Shown here one piece after another: positions 34,029 through 34,043 of a stretch of DNA of 34,043 nucleotides. The position numbers and the translations under genes were made by a program. The notes beneath the pieces are model-generated. The model was not told the origin of the DNA, did no database searches, and worked only from the letters and a program-made list of their open reading frames with translations. How positions within the stretch are numbered: the stretch's first letter is position 1; each line of letters begins with the position of its first letter. The stretch is from a bacterium. Its GTDB lineage: Bacteria; Pseudomonadota; Gammaproteobacteria; Methylococcales; Methylomonadaceae. The stretch is from positions 1-34,043 of the forward strand of contig JAUVAA010000014.1 in the NCBI GenBank assembly GCA_030591965.1. Direction: 5' to 3'.

Positions 34029-34043
34029 CTAACACTCAAATCA

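Overview
The window is chromosomal DNA of an AT-rich gammaproteobacterium. The evidence is the set of lineage-typical neighbourhoods: sspA-sspB, rapA, darP (yjgA), rpsP-rimM-trmD-rplS beside ffh, def-fmt-rsmB-DUF4390-ntrY-ntrX facing a LysM gene-dprA-smg-topA, and mutL-miaA. The many small palindromic repeats, the RAYT relic, the NtrYX pair and the mix of genes recall Methylococcales-type genomes. No diagnostic gene such as a methane oxidation gene is present, so that placement is a guess. No rRNA, tRNA, CRISPR array, prophage or defence island was seen.

Layout. 1-434: probable 3' end of an IS transposase, then a 103-bp palindromic element. 435-3161 (minus): small membrane protein, darP, MscS-type channel. 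3306-6148 (plus): a promoter, a structured leader, then an acidic small protein, a P-loop NTPase, metA and guaD in one tight operon. 6231-9412: exported small protein (minus), sspA-sspB (plus), a two-way terminator, sodB (minus) with a candidate promoter and 5' hairpin, and a TPR-like protein (minus). 9490-13410: rapA (minus) and an ExeA-type AAA ATPase (plus), then a second two-way terminator. 13521-16873 (minus): rplS, trmD, rimM, rpsP and ffh. 17012-23863 (minus): ntrX, ntrY, DUF4390, rsmB, fmt and def. 24017-28996 (plus): LysM protein, dprA, smg and topA. 28997-31018: a hairpin repeat, a coiled-coil small protein, a DUF4136-like lipoprotein and miaA (minus). 31037-31575: a decayed RAYT transposase inside perfect 20-bp inverted repeats. 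31579-33444: mutL (minus). 33445-34043: a gene-free cluster of at least eight palindromes.

Function. Most genes are housekeeping: translation initiation and protein maturation (fmt, def), ribosome assembly and rRNA/tRNA modification (darP, rimM, trmD, rsmB, miaA), membrane targeting (ffh), RNA polymerase recycling (rapA), stress proteolysis (sspB), DNA topology, uptake and repair (topA, dprA, mutL), and one two-component system (ntrYX). The points most worth a second look are the RAYT/REP insertion that splits mutL from miaA, the dprA 5' end whose reading frame lacks a start codon, an NtrX that has lost its sigma-54 contact loop and a Walker B aspartate, an uncharacterised P-loop NTPase joined to an atypical MetA, and the palindrome cluster whose stems differ in sequence but mostly share a TCT/AGA loop.
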